Assembly: GCF_001921205.1 (NCBI RefSeq)
Contig: NZ_MSIE01000092.1
Coordinates: 1 to 36,136, forward strand
Direction of reading: 5' to 3'
Source: Actinophytocola xanthii
GTDB lineage: Bacteria; Actinomycetota; Actinomycetes; Mycobacteriales; Pseudonocardiaceae
Length of the DNA: 36,136 bases
Shown in pieces: positions 7,934 to 15,415 of this stretch. Each line of letters begins with the position of its first letter. Positions within the stretch are counted from its first letter, which is position 1. Under the pieces are notes generated by a model. The model was not told where the DNA came from and ran no database searches. It saw only the letters and a list, made by a program, of their open reading frames with translations. The position numbers and the translations under genes are program-made.

Positions 7934-8587
7934 CTACTTGTCGTCCTTCTCCTCGGGTTCCCGCACGCCGCCTGGGCCCTGGTAGTCGCTGGTGACGATG
8001 ACGATCAGGCCGGGCTCGGCGCCGCCGAGGCCGGTGAACCGGGGTTCCACCCGCATGCCGAACTCGTCGCCGAGCACCTCCGCGGCGCTCTCCTCGGCGG
8101 TGCCGGGCCGGAAGTACACGGTGGTGGTGGGGATGACGCCGCTCGGGTAGTTGCCGACCTCGGTCACCGGCCAGCCGGACTCACGCAGCTCGTCGGCCGC
8201 GCGGTTGGCCAGCCCGCCCACGGTGCTGTTGTTGTAGACCCGGACCTGTTGGCTCTTGCCCGGCTCACCGTTGCCGTCGCCCGGTGGCGGCGCGGGCGCC
8301 GAGGAGCCGGCGCTCTCCGGCGGACGGTCCGTGCTGGGGCGCTCCGAGGACGGCGGCCGCGAGGACGTGCCCGGGGAGGAGGTGGCCGAGCCCGGCGGCG
8401 AGGACGTGCCGGACCCGTTCGGCGCGGAGGTCGAGGCGGGCGGCTGCTCGTTGTCGTCGGCCTGGTCGTCGCCGTTCCCGCCGACCAGCGAGAACAGCCC
8501 GATGACCAGCGCGATGGCGGCCAGTCCGAGCAGCGCCAGGCCGGCGACCCGCAGCGGCCGTGTCGGGGACGGGTCGGGAGCGGTCAT
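7934..8587 (-). CDS. LytR C-terminal domain membrane protein
   Basis: A 217-aa protein: short cytoplasmic N-terminus, one transmembrane helix (about 13-36, VAGLALLGLAAIALVIGLFSLV), a Ser/Pro/Thr-rich disordered linker (about 38-105), then a LytR_C domain (about 110-205) starting QQVRVYNNSTVGGLANRAADEL and including VYFRPG. LytR_C domains occur outside the membrane, alone or fused to LCP cell-wall ligases; their binding partner is not firmly known. It overlaps the DUF3263 gene by 4 bp (ATGA), so the two are translationally coupled. It converges on the AAA ATPase with a 12-bp gap. The organisation resembles the Rv0430-Rv0431 pair (remembered synteny). Confidence 0.85.
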   Translation of the reverse strand: MTAPDPSPTRPLRVAGLALLGLAAIALVIGLFSLVGGNGDDQADDNEQPPASTSAPNGSGTSSPPGSATSSPGTSSRPPSSERPSTDRPPESAGSSAPAPPPGDGNGEPGKSQQVRVYNNSTVGGLANRAADELRESGWPVTEVGNYPSGVIPTTTVYFRPGTAEESAAEVLGDEFGMRVEPRFTGLGGAEPGLIVIVTSDYQGPGGVREPEEKDDK

Positions 8588-8913
8588 CGGCCGGTTCGCC
8601 TGGCCGAACGAGCCCGCTGCCGGCCGCTGCGCAGCCGGCGCAGCCGCTTGACGAGCATCGGGTCCACCCGCATCGCCTCACGCTTGTCGATGAGGCGGTT
8701 CACCAGCTGGTAGTAGCGGGTCGGCGACATCTCGAACAGCTCGCGGATCGCCTGCTCCTTGGCTCCGGCGTACTTCCACCACTGGCGCTCGAAGGCCAGG
8801 ATCTCGCGCTCGCGCGCGGTCAGGTCCTCGACCGACTCCTCACCGGAGTCGTCGGCGGACGGCAGCGCGCGCACCGTTGGCTCGGTGGGGTCCGGCAACT
8901 CTGCGGCGTTCAA
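8584..8913 (-). CDS. DUF3263 protein
   Basis: A 109-aa basic protein with the DUF3263 core LTAREREILAFERQWWKYAGAKEQAIRELFEMSPTRYYQ, then MLVKRLRRLRSGRQRAR. The pattern SPTRYYQLVNRLID resembles a helix-turn-helix recognition segment, so a DNA-binding regulator is plausible but unproven. The TTG at 8913 is chosen because GAGGAG lies about 6 nt before it; the open frame extends to 9012 through the upstream inverted repeat, which looks regulatory rather than coding. The stop overlaps the start of the LytR_C gene. It is divergent from def. Confidence 0.8.
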   Translation of the reverse strand: MNAAELPDPTEPTVRALPSADDSGEESVEDLTAREREILAFERQWWKYAGAKEQAIRELFEMSPTRYYQLVNRLIDKREAMRVDPMLVKRLRRLRSGRQRARSARRTGR

Positions 8914-8943
8914 CCTGGCTCCTCGGCACGAGGTCCTCTGCTG

Positions 8944-8973
8944 CCGGCGAATCACACGTTTGTGATTCGCCGG
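8944..8973. promoter_or_regulatory. perfect 13-bp-arm inverted repeat before the DUF3263 gene
   Basis: CCGGCGAATCACA (8944-8956), loop CGTT, TGTGATTCGCCGG (8961-8973). The arms are perfectly complementary. It lies 30 bp upstream of the DUF3263 TTG and just downstream of an AT-rich -10-like TGTAAT on the minus strand (8983-8978). It could be an operator, possibly for the HTH-like DUF3263 product itself, or a hairpin at the 5' end of that transcript. It is not followed by a T-tract and no gene ends here, so a terminator is unlikely. Confidence 0.65.
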
Positions 8974-9044
8974 GGTTATTACATCACGCCACCCGGGGTG
9001 CCGGCCGTCCATGTGCGCCGGACTCGCCCGGACCGGTGTTTGGC

Positions 9045-9059
9045 TAGGGTCGGCCCATG
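9045..9059 (+). promoter_or_regulatory. -10 element of a probable leaderless def transcript
   Basis: TAGGGT (9045-9050) lies exactly 6 nt before the def ATG at 9057. No Shine-Dalgarno is present. This spacing is typical of actinobacterial leaderless mRNAs whose first base is the start codon. Confidence 0.6.
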
Positions 9060-9629
9060 GCCGTTCTTCCGATCCGGATCGCCGGTGACCCCGTACTGCA
9101 CAACCCGGTGCGCCGGGTCGAGAAGTTCGACGACGACCTCCGAACTCTAGTCGACGACATGTTCGAGACGATGGCAGCCGCGCGGGGTGTCGGCCTGGCC
9201 GCGAACCAGGTCGGCGTCGACCTGCGGCTGTTCGTCTACGACTGCCCGGACGACGAGGGCGTGATGCACCGGGGCGTGGTGGTCAACCCGGAGTTGGAGA
9301 CCAGCGGGCGGCCGGAAACCATGCCCGACCCGGAGGACGATCTGGAGGGCTGCCTCTCGGTCCCCGGCGAGTCGTTCCCGACCGGCCGCGCGAGCTGGGC
9401 CAAGGTCACCGGCCAGGACCTCGACGGGGCCACGGTCGAGGTGGAGGGCACCGGGTACTTCGCGCGCTGCCTGCAGCACGAGACCGACCACCTCGACGGG
9501 CTGCTGTACCTGTCCCGGCTGGTGGGTCGGTACGCCAAGGAGTCCAAGCGGATGCTACGACGCAACGACTGGGGCCGGCCCGGTCTGTCCTGGGACCCGG
9601 GTGCCGAGGAGGAGCCCGAGAGCCGCTGA
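9057..9629 (+). CDS. def: peptide deformylase
   Basis: A 190-aa metalloenzyme that removes the formyl group from the initiator methionine of nascent proteins. All three family motifs are present: GVGLAANQ (about 44-51), EGCLS with the metal-binding Cys, and HETDH with two metal-binding His and the catalytic Glu. A C-terminal extension of roughly 30 residues after [10 protein letters not shown] is common in actinobacteria. The ATG at 9057 follows a leaderless-type -10. Unlike many bacteria, fmt is not adjacent. A protease gene follows after 93 bp. Confidence 0.95.
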   Translation: MAVLPIRIAGDPVLHNPVRRVEKFDDDLRTLVDDMFETMAAARGVGLAANQVGVDLRLFVYDCPDDEGVMHRGVVVNPELETSGRPETMPDPEDDLEGCLSVPGESFPTGRASWAKVTGQDLDGATVEVEGTGYFARCLQHETDHLDGLLYLSRLVGRYAKESKRMLRRNDWGRPGLSWDPGAEEEPESR

Positions 9630-9722
9630 GCCCGCGCTCGCTCAGGGCGAACGGGGAACAAACGCCTGCTGGCGCACACTTGTTATAGGTGCAACGGTGT
9701 AATTCAGGCAGGCGGTGAGGTC

Positions 9723-10643
9723 GTGTCGGACAGCGAAGCCCTCGACGCCTACTCGCGCACGGTGACCACCGTCGCCCGCGCGCTGACCCCGCACGTGGCC
9801 AGCGTGGTACCGGGCAGGGGCAGCGGCTCCGCGGTGGTGTTCACGGACGAGGGGCACCTGCTGACCAACGCCCACGTGGTGGGCTCGACCAAGCGCGGCA
9901 CCGCCACCTTCGCCGACGGCGCCGAGAGCGAGTTCGAGGTGGTCGGCGTGGACCCGCTCTCCGACCTGGCCGTGGTCCGCGTGGCGGCGAACGCGCCCGA
10001 CCCCGCCGTCCTGGGCGACGCGGACGGTCTCGTGGTCGGTCAGCTGGTGGTCGCGGTCGGCAGCCCGCTGGGCCTGTCCGGCTCGGTCACCGCCGGCGTG
10101 GTGAGCGGTCTCGGCCGGTCCCTGCCGGTGCGGCACGGCCAGGCGGCGCGGGTGGTCGAGGACGTGATCCAGACCGACGCCGCGCTCAACCCGGGCAACT
10201 CCGGCGGAGCGCTGGCCGACTCCTCGGCCAGGGTCGTCGGCATCAACACCGCCGTCGCCGGCTACGGCCTCGGGCTCGCGATCCCGATCAACAGCACGAC
10301 CATGCGGATCATCGACACGCTCGTCGTGGAGGGGCGGGTGCGCCGCGCCTACCTCGGCGTCGTGGGCGTCCCGGCGCCGCTGCCCGACGACGTCGCCGAG
10401 CGGACCGGCCAGCGCGCGGGGCTACGCGTGCTCGAGGTGGTGACCGGGGGCCCGGCCGAACGGGCCGGCCTGCGCCGGGGCGACCTCGTGCTCACCGTGG
10501 ACCGCGACCAGGTGCACGACGCCCAGGGCATCCAGCGAAAGCTGTTCGCCGAGGTGATCGGCACGAACCTGGCCGTCACCGTGCTGCGCAACGGTGCCAT
10601 GGTGGACGTCTACGCCACGCCGACCGAGCTGACCGCGGGCTGA
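9723..10643 (+). CDS. trypsin-like serine protease with PDZ domain (HtrA/DegP-like, no signal peptide)
   Basis: A 306-aa S1C-type protease. The triad is His51 (TNAHVVG), Asp81 (SDLAVVRV) and Ser160 (NPGNSGGAL), within residues 20-200. A single PDZ domain covers about 213-300 (YLGVVGVPA ... ERAGLRRGDLVLTVDRDQV). There is no signal peptide or membrane segment, so it should act in the cytoplasm, unlike most actinobacterial HtrA proteins, which have an N-terminal membrane anchor. The GTG at 9723 has GTGAGG just upstream; AT-rich sequence near 9681-9703 (TTGTTATAGG, GTGTAATTC) may hold its promoter. A membrane-anchored upstream start is excluded by lack of coding sequence before 9723. Confidence 0.88.
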   Translation: MSDSEALDAYSRTVTTVARALTPHVASVVPGRGSGSAVVFTDEGHLLTNAHVVGSTKRGTATFADGAESEFEVVGVDPLSDLAVVRVAANAPDPAVLGDADGLVVGQLVVAVGSPLGLSGSVTAGVVSGLGRSLPVRHGQAARVVEDVIQTDAALNPGNSGGALADSSARVVGINTAVAGYGLGLAIPINSTTMRIIDTLVVEGRVRRAYLGVVGVPAPLPDDVAERTGQRAGLRVLEVVTGGPAERAGLRRGDLVLTVDRDQVHDAQGIQRKLFAEVIGTNLAVTVLRNGAMVDVYATPTELTAG

Positions 10644-10749
10644 GCGGCCGGACGCCGGCCGGCGCGGGGATCGCGCGAAAACCGGTGTCCTCTGTCCTCG
10701 ACATGGGCGATCCTGGTGCGCCCCCACGCCAAGCGAAGCGAGGTAGCCC

Positions 10750-11136
10750 ATGGAGCTCGTGCCCCACAACCCGACCGACGGGGTCTACCCGGCCAGCCCG
10801 GACTACGTGCACGCGATGGAGATCCGCGGCGCCGGCCGGCTGCTGTTCGTCGCCGGAACGATGGGGCTCGACCCGGCCGGGAAGCCCGGCGCGGACCTGG
10901 CCGAGCAACTGGACCTGATCTGGAAGAACATCCGCGCCATCCTCGCCTCGGCCGGGATGACCGTGGACAACATCGTCCGGCTGACCAGCTACCTGACCGA
11001 CCGCGCGGACGCCGAGGCCAACGCGTCCGCCCGCACCGCGGCTCTCGGCGGACGCCCCGTCCCCACGACCGCCGTCGTCGTCGGCACGCTCGAGGACGGC
11101 TGGCTCGTCGAGGTGGAGGTCGTGGCCGCGGGGTGA
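10750..11136 (+). CDS. RidA/YjgF/UK114-family protein (lacks the canonical arginine)
   Basis: A 128-aa protein with the Rid fold: GRLLFVAGTMGLDPAGKPGADLAEQ, then WKNIRAILASAGMTVDNIVRLTSYL, and the closing RPVPTTAVVVGTLEDGWLVEVEVVAA. Archetypal RidA deaminates reactive enamine/imine intermediates using an Arg equivalent to E. coli Arg105. By eye that position here is Thr (VPTTAV), so this is one of the Rid subfamilies not expected to have standard imine deaminase activity. GAGGT lies about 7 nt before the ATG. The last bases are part of a 13-bp tandem duplication that includes the stop codon. Confidence 0.85.
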   Translation: MELVPHNPTDGVYPASPDYVHAMEIRGAGRLLFVAGTMGLDPAGKPGADLAEQLDLIWKNIRAILASAGMTVDNIVRLTSYLTDRADAEANASARTAALGGRPVPTTAVVVGTLEDGWLVEVEVVAAG

Positions 11137-11151
11137 CCGCCGCGGGGTGAC
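11125..11151. repeat. 13-bp tandem duplication over the ridA-like stop codon
   Basis: GCCGCGGGGTGAC occurs at 11125-11137 and again at 11139-11151 (period 14). The first copy contains the TGA stop. It looks like a small replication-slippage duplication. Confidence 0.6.
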
Positions 11152-11171
11152 GGGCGGCGCGCCGTCGTACT

Positions 11172-11208
11172 CGGGGAGTAGCGAGAACTGGGTCCCCGGG
11201 GAGTAGCG
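11172..11208. promoter_or_regulatory. 12-bp direct repeat, candidate response-regulator operator
   Basis: CGGGGAGTAGCG occurs at 11172-11183 and 11197-11208, with a 25-bp period (about 2.5 helical turns). The first copy is part of TACTC-GGG-GAGTA, an inverted repeat. The second copy covers the -35 position relative to the TAGGGT -10 at 11218. This is the place expected for an activator site of the downstream two-component system. Confidence 0.5.
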
Positions 11209-11217
11209 CAACGCGGT

Positions 11218-11232
11218 TAGGGTGCGCCCGTG
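11218..11232 (+). promoter_or_regulatory. -10 element of a probable leaderless histidine kinase transcript
   Basis: TAGGGT (11218-11223) is 6 nt before the GTG at 11230, with no Shine-Dalgarno between. The arrangement is the same as that before def. Confidence 0.55.
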
Positions 11233-12327
11233 GCTGGTGTTCGGGGGTTGGCGGCGGACGCGCTGCTGGCCGTCGGGGTCGCGGCGGTCGCGCTCGTCGA
11301 CGCGCTCGACGTGGACGCCGGGCCGCTCGAGGTCGGGCTCCTGCTCGCCGCCGCGCTCGTGCTGGTGGCGCGGCGCCGGGCACCCCGGGTGGTGCTGGTC
11401 GTCTGCCTCGGGCTCCTGCTCACCTACGGCACCCGCGTCGGGCTCGGGCTGTTCACCGCCGTACCGGCGCTGGTCGCGCTGTACACCGTCGTTGTTGCCG
11501 GACACCGGCTGTTCGTCCTCGCGGTTGCCGCGCCGCTGGTCGCCGGTTCGGTCGGCACCGCGATCAGGGAGGGCGGCGCCCTCCAGGAGGCCCTGCTGCC
11601 GGCCGGGTGGCTGGTCGCCGCGCTGCTGCTCGGCGAGGTGGCCCGGGAACGCGCCGCCCAGCTGCGGGCCGCGCGGCTGCGGGCGGAGGAGGCGGAGCGG
11701 ACCCGGGAGGAGGCCGCCGCGCGCCGGGCCGCGGAGGAGCGGCTGCGGATCGCCCGGGACCTGCATGACTCGCTGACCCACAGCATCTCGGTGATCACCC
11801 TGCGGGCCAGGGTGGCCGTCCACCTGGCCCGCAAGCGCGGCGAGGAGGTACCAGAGGTGCTGCTGGCGATCGAGGAGGCAGGTGGCGCGGCGGCCCGGGA
11901 GCTGCGTACGGCGCTCAGCGCGCTGCGGGTCGACGAGGACGGCCTGGACCGGCTGCCCGGTCTGCTCGACCGCGCCCGCGGCGCCGGGCTCGAGGTCACC
12001 GTGACCACCGGCGGCCGACCCCGCCGGCTACCGGCGGAGGTCGACCGGGCGGCCTACCGCGTCGTGCAGGAGGCACTGACCAACGTGCTCCGCCACGCCG
12101 ACACCACGTCCGCCGCGATCACCATCGACTACGGCAGCAGCGATCTCACCGTGCGGGTCGAGGACGAGGGCTCCCCCGTACCGCGCGAGGACGCCGAGCC
12201 AGGGCTCGGCCTCGTCGGTATGCGGGAACGGGTGACCGCGCTCGGCGGCCGACTACTCGCCCACCCAGGCGACACCGGCGGCTTCACCGTAAGCGCGGAA
12301 ATTCCCGTCCCGAAGGACATGCGATGA
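11230..12327 (+). CDS. NarL-type sensor histidine kinase
   Basis: A 365-aa membrane kinase. The N-terminal 130 residues hold four to five hydrophobic helices with very short loops, so it probably senses something within the membrane. A charged coiled-coil linker (about 140-175, rich in RAEEAERTREEAAARRAAEE) leads to the HisKA_3 box RIARDLHDSLTHSISVI with the phospho-accepting His, then the ATPase N-box QEALTNVLRHAD and G-box GLGLVGMRERVTALGG. The GTG at 11230 fits the leaderless -10. The stop overlaps the regulator start by 4 bp (ATGA). The stimulus is unknown. Confidence 0.9.
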   Translation: MAGVRGLAADALLAVGVAAVALVDALDVDAGPLEVGLLLAAALVLVARRRAPRVVLVVCLGLLLTYGTRVGLGLFTAVPALVALYTVVVAGHRLFVLAVAAPLVAGSVGTAIREGGALQEALLPAGWLVAALLLGEVARERAAQLRAARLRAEEAERTREEAAARRAAEERLRIARDLHDSLTHSISVITLRARVAVHLARKRGEEVPEVLLAIEEAGGAAARELRTALSALRVDEDGLDRLPGLLDRARGAGLEVTVTTGGRPRRLPAEVDRAAYRVVQEALTNVLRHADTTSAAITIDYGSSDLTVRVEDEGSPVPREDAEPGLGLVGMRERVTALGGRLLAHPGDTGGFTVSAEIPVPKDMR

Positions 12328-13061
12328 GACATCTGCCGCCAACCTCCCCAACCGCCACCCCAGGGGAACATGACGCAACCCAGCCACAATTACCCACGCG
12401 GGTTCTGCTGGTCGACGACCAGCCGCTCATCCGGGCCGGGTTCCGCGCCCTGCTCGAGGCCGAGGACGACCTCCGGGTGGTCGCCGAGGCGGCGGACGGC
12501 CGGGAGGCCGTCGCCCTCGCCCGGCGGCACCGCCCGGACATCGCGCTGGTCGACATCCAGATGCCGGGCATGGACGGGATCGAGGCCACGCGGCTGATCG
12601 CCGCGGACGAGTCGCTGTCCCGCGTGCGGGTGGTGATCCTGACCAACTACGGCCTCGACGAGCACGTCTTCGCCGCCCTGCGTGCCGGGGCGAGCGGGTT
12701 CCTGGTGAAGGACATCGAGCCCGAGGACCTGCTGCGCGGCATCCGCCTCGCCGCGCGGGGTGAGGCGCTGCTCTCGCCGGTCGCCACCCGGGCGCTGATC
12801 GACGAGTTCGTCGCGCGGCCGCCCGAGGCGTACCCGAAGGCGGGCCCGGACGTGCTCACCAGACGGGAGCGGGAGGTGGTGCGGCTGGTCGCCCGTGGAC
12901 TGTCCAACGACGAGATCGCCGCCCACATGGTGATCAGCCCCACCACCGCCAAGACCCACGTCAGCCGGGCGATGACCAAACTGGCGGCCAGGGACCGGGC
13001 ACAGCTGGTGGTCTACGCCTACGAGTCCGGCCTGGTCAGCCCGCGCGCCTCACGGCAGTAG
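12324..13061 (+). CDS. NarL/FixJ-family response regulator
   Basis: A 245-aa regulator. A roughly 25-residue Pro/Thr-rich N-terminus precedes the receiver domain (VLLVDDQPLIRAGF; phospho-Asp in IALVDIQMPGMDG; Thr in VVILTNYG; Lys in FLVKDI). A LuxR-type HTH follows near the C-terminus (LTRREREVVRLVARGLSNDEIAAHM, then TAKTHVSRAMTKL). It is coupled to the upstream histidine kinase by ATGA overlap, so the two form a cognate pair. Its likely operator is the direct repeat before the kinase gene. Its 3' end overlaps the convergent esterase gene by 12 bp. Confidence 0.93.
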   Translation: MRHLPPTSPTATPGEHDATQPQLPTRVLLVDDQPLIRAGFRALLEAEDDLRVVAEAADGREAVALARRHRPDIALVDIQMPGMDGIEATRLIAADESLSRVRVVILTNYGLDEHVFAALRAGASGFLVKDIEPEDLLRGIRLAARGEALLSPVATRALIDEFVARPPEAYPKAGPDVLTRREREVVRLVARGLSNDEIAAHMVISPTTAKTHVSRAMTKLAARDRAQLVVYAYESGLVSPRASRQ

Positions 13062-14306
13062 CCGCGACGGCGTACTCCGGTGGACGTGCACCACCACGTC
13101 GAAGGACCGTCCGAGTGCGACGGACTTGTCCTCGTCGGGGAACGACTCGGCGTACTGGCGGGTCGGCCTGGCCACGGCCAGCCAGTCCCGCGTCACGGCC
13201 GGCGCGGCCCTGGCGTCCAGCACGAAGTCCGACCGCCGCACTTTGTCTAGTGTGGACTCGTTGCTGTTGGGGGGCGGTGGGCCGACCGAGACCTGGCGCA
13301 CCCCGCCGTTGGTCCGGTCGAGCAGTGCGAAGGTGCCGTGGTGGAACGTGGTGCCGACGCTGAGGTACCGCTGTCCCCAGCGCTCACGCAGGAAGGTTCC
13401 CTGCACGCTCGGGTAGTTCGCCCAGTAACTGGTGGTCGCGACGTGGCCGTCGTGGGCGGCCAGCACCATCCGGTCGCCGGTGTGCTCCGCCCACCACAGA
13501 ACGTTGTCCGCCATCGCCTCGTCGCGGTAGCGGAAGCCGGCCGCCGCCTCGGCGGGGTCGGTGAAGTCGCTGGCCCACATCCTCATCGACTGAGCGATCA
13601 CCCGGGCATGCTGTTCGGTCCAGGCATCCAGACCGTTGTCCCGCAACAGGTTCAACGCCTGCCAGGCACGGTCGCGAAAGGACTTCCGCTCCGCCAGCGG
13701 GCGCATCGGATAGGTCGACATCCACTCCCCTGCGCCCGTTCGCGGCGCCATGTCCCGGTACAGCCGGTCCACGTCGGCCAGGAGCGCGGGGCGGCTCCTG
13801 GCCACCCCGGCACGCACCCGGTCGAACAGCTCCGGACCCGGGTAGCCGATGTCGCTGCCGACGAACCGCAGCGGCTCCCGGTGGCGGATGTTGTACTCCC
13901 GCATCCACTCGAGGAGGTCGAGGTGCTCCTCGGTGTTCCAGAGGTAGCTGCCCTGGAACTCCTCGCGCATGATCTGCCTGAGGTCGCCGGTTCCGTGCAT
14001 GACGTACTCGTCGAGCCGGAGCCCCGCGCTCCAGCTCACCTCGCGGGCGAAGGCCCGGAAACCCTTCTGCCGCACCAACTGGATGAACACTCGCCGTTGC
14101 AGGTCGAAGAACTCGTGTGAGCCGTGGGTGGCCTCGCCGACGCCAACCAGCGAGGCGTCGCCCACGATCTCCGCGAAGGCCTGAAGCGGCCGTGCCGCCG
14201 CCTCGAGCGCGGCGACGACGGGGTCCTGGCCCTGGCCGGCGGACGCCGGTGACGCGGCCACCACCAGCAGCCCCGCGGCGAAGCCCGCGATCAGATGTCT
14301 CCTCAT
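13050..14306 (-). CDS. secreted erythromycin-esterase-family protein
   Basis: A 418-aa protein with a cleavable signal peptide (MRRHLIAGFAAGLLVVAASPASAG, cleavage after about residue 23). The erythromycin esterase fold is marked by VGVGEATHGSHEF (Glu58, His61), FAREVSW (Glu89), GSDIGYPG and MVLAAHDGHVATTSYW. Family enzymes include EreA/EreB, which hydrolyse the macrolide lactone ring, but many chromosomal members have other or unknown substrates. Secretion makes an intracellular resistance role less likely. It converges on the response regulator and overlaps it by 12 bp, so the two transcripts are antisense at their ends. It is divergent from the DUF4394 gene. Confidence 0.88.
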   Translation of the reverse strand: MRRHLIAGFAAGLLVVAASPASAGQGQDPVVAALEAAARPLQAFAEIVGDASLVGVGEATHGSHEFFDLQRRVFIQLVRQKGFRAFAREVSWSAGLRLDEYVMHGTGDLRQIMREEFQGSYLWNTEEHLDLLEWMREYNIRHREPLRFVGSDIGYPGPELFDRVRAGVARSRPALLADVDRLYRDMAPRTGAGEWMSTYPMRPLAERKSFRDRAWQALNLLRDNGLDAWTEQHARVIAQSMRMWASDFTDPAEAAAGFRYRDEAMADNVLWWAEHTGDRMVLAAHDGHVATTSYWANYPSVQGTFLRERWGQRYLSVGTTFHHGTFALLDRTNGGVRQVSVGPPPPNSNESTLDKVRRSDFVLDARAAPAVTRDWLAVARPTRQYAESFPDEDKSVALGRSFDVVVHVHRSTPSRLLP

Positions 14307-14463
14307 GCCCGAGGAGCGTCGTCGGCGCGGGCGGCGCGCGCGTCCTCCCGAGGGCTACTGCCGCACCCGCAACCACCGGAGGAGTCCGCGGGCGCCACCA
14401 CACCCGCCGGTGTAGCTCCGAGCGCGTCCAATCGTTGTCCAGTCCCGCTTCCTAGCGTTCGGT

Positions 14464-14478
14464 CCCGAGTCGGGGACT
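14464..14478. repeat. small inverted repeat in the DUF4394 leader
   Basis: CGAGTC-GGG-GACTCG, a perfect 6-bp stem with a 3-nt loop about 20 nt before the TTG start of the DUF4394 gene. The 191-bp gap from 14307 shows no other clear element. It could affect mRNA stability or be an operator. Confidence 0.35.
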
Positions 14479-14497
14479 CGACACAAGGGAGAAGACA

Positions 14498-15352
14498 TTG
14501 AAGGCGGGACTTGGGAAACTCGTTGCCGCGGTCGCCGCGGTGGCGGCGGCACTGACCCTCAGCACGGCCGGCACCAGCTCGGCCGACGGCACCGGGCTCC
14601 GGGCCTACGGCCTGCTCAACAACGGCAAGCAGCTGTGCTCGTTCACCACCGACAACCCGGGGACGCTGGACTGGGTCAAGAACATCCCCGGCCTCACCGG
14701 CGACACCCTGCTGATCGGCCTCGACTTCCGCGTACAGGACGGCAAGCTGTACGGCGTCGGCAACCAGGGCGGGATCTACACGATCGGCATCGCGGACATG
14801 TCCGTCCGGAAGGTCTCCCAGCTCAGCGTCGCCCTGCAGGGGACGAGGTTCGGGGTCGACTTCAACCCGCCGGCCAACCGCCTGCGCGTCGTCAGCGACG
14901 TCGGCCAGAACCTGCGGCACAACATCGACGACGGTGTCGGTGCCGGCAGCACGACCGTCGACAGCCCGCTCAACACCCCGCCGTCGACCGCCACGACGAC
15001 CGGCGTCACCGCGGTCGCCTACACGAACAACGACCTGAGCGCCGCCACCGGGACGACCCTGTTCGACCTCGACACGACGGCCGACCTCATCGCGCTCCAG
15101 GCCCCGCCCAACAACGGCACGCTCAACCCCACCGGCACGCTCGGGGTGAACGCCTCGCTCGACGCCGGGATGGACATCTTCAGCGACCTGAGCAACGGCA
15201 GGACGACAACGGTGTCGGCCTTCGCGACGATCACCCCGGAGCACGGCGTGGCCTCGCTCTACAGCGTCGAGCTGCTCACCGGGTGGGCGACCCTGATCGG
15301 TGAGTTCCCGCTGGCGGTCACCGAGATCGCCATCGCCCTCGACACCAACTGA
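14498..15352 (+). CDS. secreted DUF4394 protein
   Basis: A 284-aa protein with a signal peptide (residues 1-30, a Val/Ala-rich core ending SSADG) followed by a single DUF4394 domain. Typical features are RAYGLLNNGKQLCSF near the start, GLDFRVQDGKLYGVGNQGGIYTI, FGVDFNPPANRLRVVSD, and a closing WATLIGEFPLAVTEIAIAL. The repeated short beta motifs suggest a beta-propeller-like outer-surface protein. Function is unknown. The TTG at 14498 is supported by AGGGAGAAG (about 14487-14495) upstream. Two Cys at most are visible, so no extensive disulfides. Confidence 0.85.
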   Translation: MKAGLGKLVAAVAAVAAALTLSTAGTSSADGTGLRAYGLLNNGKQLCSFTTDNPGTLDWVKNIPGLTGDTLLIGLDFRVQDGKLYGVGNQGGIYTIGIADMSVRKVSQLSVALQGTRFGVDFNPPANRLRVVSDVGQNLRHNIDDGVGAGSTTVDSPLNTPPSTATTTGVTAVAYTNNDLSAATGTTLFDLDTTADLIALQAPPNNGTLNPTGTLGVNASLDAGMDIFSDLSNGRTTTVSAFATITPEHGVASLYSVELLTGWATLIGEFPLAVTEIAIALDTN

Positions 15353-15415
15353 CCGTGCCCTAGCAGCCTGGTGGGCCCGCCCGGTCAACCCGGCGGGTCC
15401 ACCGGGTCCCATCCG

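Noticed and set aside
8950-8967. CRP-type operator
   Set aside because: Half-sites are in the order TCACA...TGTGA, the reverse of the TGTGA-N6-TCACA consensus.
8944-8973. Intrinsic terminator
   Set aside because: No gene ends into it from either side and no T-tract follows; a regulatory role is more likely.
13050-14306. Acquired macrolide resistance gene
   Set aside because: No mobile element, composition like its neighbours, and an export signal; family membership alone does not show resistance.
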